Shown here piece by piece: positions 62,678-64,000 of a stretch of 64,000 nt of DNA; the first letter of the stretch is position 1; each line of letters begins with the position of its first letter. The DNA lies in NCBI RefSeq assembly GCF_003121845.1, contig NZ_QEWQ01000002.1, forward strand, positions 196,498 to 260,497, read 5' to 3'. Both the position numbers and the translations under genes were made by a program. The stretch is from Ignatzschineria ureiclastica. Its GTDB lineage: Bacteria; Pseudomonadota; Gammaproteobacteria; Cardiobacteriales; Wohlfahrtiimonadaceae. A model generated the notes under the pieces. The model was not told where the DNA came from, did no database searches, and was given only the letters and a program-made list of their open reading frames with translations.

Positions 62678-63337
62678 TTACTTTGCAATAGTGAGCGTTG
62701 TCTGAATCGCTGATTCTAAAGTCATCTCTAATTGATCGCCGGGCGCAAGTTGACCGACACCTTCCGGCGTGCCGGTATAGATTAGATCCCCTTCTGTCAG
62801 TCCATAAGTCTCTACAAGATACACAATAATATCCGCAATAGAGTAGAGCATCAGCGCACTCTCCCCTTGTTGTTTGAGTATTCCATTTTGTTTGAAACTA
62901 AAGTGGATATTATCGACATTTGAAATGGCCGATGGCGTTACAAAATCCGAGACAATTGCGGCATTTCTAAAGCCTTTACACTTCGTCCAAGGCTCACCTT
63001 TGGCTTTAATTTGGCTCTGAATATCCCGGGCCGTAAGATCTAAACCGATGCCATAACCGCCAATAATGGAGAGCGCTTCCTCTTTGGAGATTTGATCACA
63101 ATTCTCTTTAATATAGAGCACTATTTCAGTTTCATAGTGAATGTCCTCAGAAAAGGTCGGGAGCTGAATGGGTTGATCGCAGTGGGCGAGTGATGATGTT
63201 GGTTTTAAGAAAACAAGTGGTTCACTCGGCGTGGCATTATTGAGTTCAGCAATATGTTTGGCATAATTGCGACCAATACAGAAGATATTTTGTACCGGTT
63301 TAATCGCTTGATTGAGTAGAATATGGGGCGTTGTCAT
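62678..63337 (-). CDS. fumarylacetoacetate hydrolase family protein (YcgM-like)
   Basis: 219-residue enzyme. Metal site HYETEIVLY (Glu-x-Glu), then GYGIGLDLTARDIQ and GEPWTKCKGF. The short form with no N-terminal extension matches YcgM/acylpyruvate hydrolase and oxaloacetate decarboxylase types. Substrate unknown. It is alone and convergent with bcp. Confidence 0.88.
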   Translation of the reverse strand: MTTPHILLNQAIKPVQNIFCIGRNYAKHIAELNNATPSEPLVFLKPTSSLAHCDQPIQLPTFSEDIHYETEIVLYIKENCDQISKEEALSIIGGYGIGLDLTARDIQSQIKAKGEPWTKCKGFRNAAIVSDFVTPSAISNVDNIHFSFKQNGILKQQGESALMLYSIADIIVYLVETYGLTEGDLIYTGTPEGVGQLAPGDQLEMTLESAIQTTLTIAK

Positions 63338-63472
63338 AGAAAACCTCTGGGAATCTGTAATAAAAATAGGGACATTTAATAATAATGATTGCTCTCATTG
63401 TAGAGGAACACCCGCTTTTCGCAAAGTCTCAATGAACCTTATTGATAAGTTTGATTAAACCTTAAAAGTAAC

Positions 63473-63487
63473 TGAGAATCATTCTCT
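63473..63487 (+). promoter_or_regulatory. candidate Fur box upstream of the VIT1-like gene
   Basis: tgagaat c attctct, against the 7-1-7 consensus TGATAAT-N-ATTATCA: 12 of 14 arm positions match except for two inner changes and the last base. It lies 129 bases before the ATG. Further AT-rich gataat/attat motifs occur at 63516-63538. Confidence 0.5.
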
Positions 63488-63615
63488 ATTTTTATAATAT
63501 ATTTCCACTAGTTAAGATAATTATTATGTTATTATAATGACCGTTAATTTAGCATTTTTACATCAATGTTCAGGGAACAGTTGGGATCAGATAAGATCAA
63601 GACGGAGATATTACA

Positions 63616-64000
63616 ATGGCACAAGAGAATGACAAAGTTCAACATACGGCAGAGAAGACTAAAAAGAAGAGTGGCGATATTGAGAACCGATTGAATGTCT
63701 TACGTGCCGGTGTTTTAGGGGCGAATGATGGGATTATTTCTACTGCTGGATTAGTCATTGGGGTTGCAAGTGCCACCACGAATATGATGACGGTGTTGAT
63801 TGCCGGGCTTGCGGGATTATTAGCCGGAGCATTTTCTATGGCGGGTGGCGAATACTCTTCGGTCAGCACTCAAAAAGATGTGGAAAAATCCGAAGTAGAG
63901 AAAGAGAAGAAGCGTTTAAAAGAAGATTTTGCCGGAGCTGAGGCGGAATTGGCTGAATATTATCAAAATGGGGGGCTCTCGCCGGAGTTATCGCAACAAG
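63616..64000 (+). CDS. VIT1/CCC1-family metal transporter, 3' partial
   Basis: The first 128 residues are visible. A charged N-terminus (about 1-20) is followed by the VIT1 opening VLRAGVLGANDGIISTAGLV (helix 1), a second helix with AGLAGLLAGAFSMAGGEYSS and a charged segment (EVEKEKKRLKEDFAGAE). The family moves iron or manganese across membranes, including vacuolar iron in plants and iron export in bacteria. The rest of the gene is beyond the window. A Fur-like site upstream suggests iron control. Confidence 0.85.
   Translation, partial: MAQENDKVQHTAEKTKKKSGDIENRLNVLRAGVLGANDGIISTAGLVIGVASATTNMMTVLIAGLAGLLAGAFSMAGGEYSSVSTQKDVEKSEVEKEKKRLKEDFAGAEAELAEYYQNGGLSPELSQQ

Overview
The window is a contiguous piece of a low-GC gammaproteobacterial chromosome. 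Housekeeping gene order points to this group: hofQ-like secretin, aroK, aroB and a DamX-like ATPase; dnaX-ybaB-recR; cytochrome bc1 (petABC) next to sspA-sspB; BamE, LptD and MlaC of a Gram-negative outer membrane. The AT-rich composition, cytochrome bc1, short-Q-loop bd oxidase and compact gene set would fit the Cardiobacteriales (Ignatzschineria/Wohlfahrtiimonas type). That placement is inference, because no marker gene could be searched.

Layout. 1-3.0 kb: the 3' part of a very repetitive autotransporter, then a YfcE-type phosphodiesterase. 3.4-8.7 kb: class Ia ribonucleotide reductase (nrdA, nrdB), an unrecognised small protein and bioB. 8.8-20.6 kb, mostly minus strand: lipase, sspB, sspA, petC, petB, petA, efp, then a TRAP transporter with two paralogous binding proteins, and fbp. 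20.8-33.0 kb, plus strand: fur, a GT39-type membrane glycosyltransferase, ppiD, murB, mlaC, mlaB, tRNA-Gly, tRNA-Cys, 4.5S RNA, dnaX, ybaB, recR, a HIT protein and a di-haem peroxidase. 33.3-38.4 kb: CDF metal exporter, GNAT acetyltransferase, bd oxidase operon with a 52-residue third subunit candidate, tRNA-Met. 38.6-44.8 kb: reduced pilus/DNA-uptake operon fused to aroK-aroB. 45.1-52.2 kb: uup, bamE, maf, a TPR membrane protein, ftsY, tRNA-Val and tRNA-Ile2. 52.5-56.4 kb: nucleoside salvage operon (pdp, deoD, nupG, cdd). 56.5-64 kb: lptD, a BI-1 family protein, an unknown protein, dprA, bcp, an FAH-family hydrolase and the 5' end of a VIT1/CCC1 transporter behind a likely Fur box.

Genes that work together: NrdAB makes deoxynucleotides and the deo-type operon recycles nucleosides. 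PetABC and CydAB are two quinol-oxidising branches. The DctPQM-type genes import organic acids. PilN/PilOP/PilQ-like proteins and DprA suggest DNA uptake or type IV pili.

The most notable non-gene signals are: three copies of a 130-170 bp element with imperfect terminal inverted repeats; a nine-A slippery run in dnaX placed so that a -1 shift stops after one codon; matching 12-bp-period repeats exactly 56 bases beyond two different tRNA genes; and a palindrome over the tRNA-Val promoter. I found no transposase, CRISPR array, restriction system or prophage in the window.
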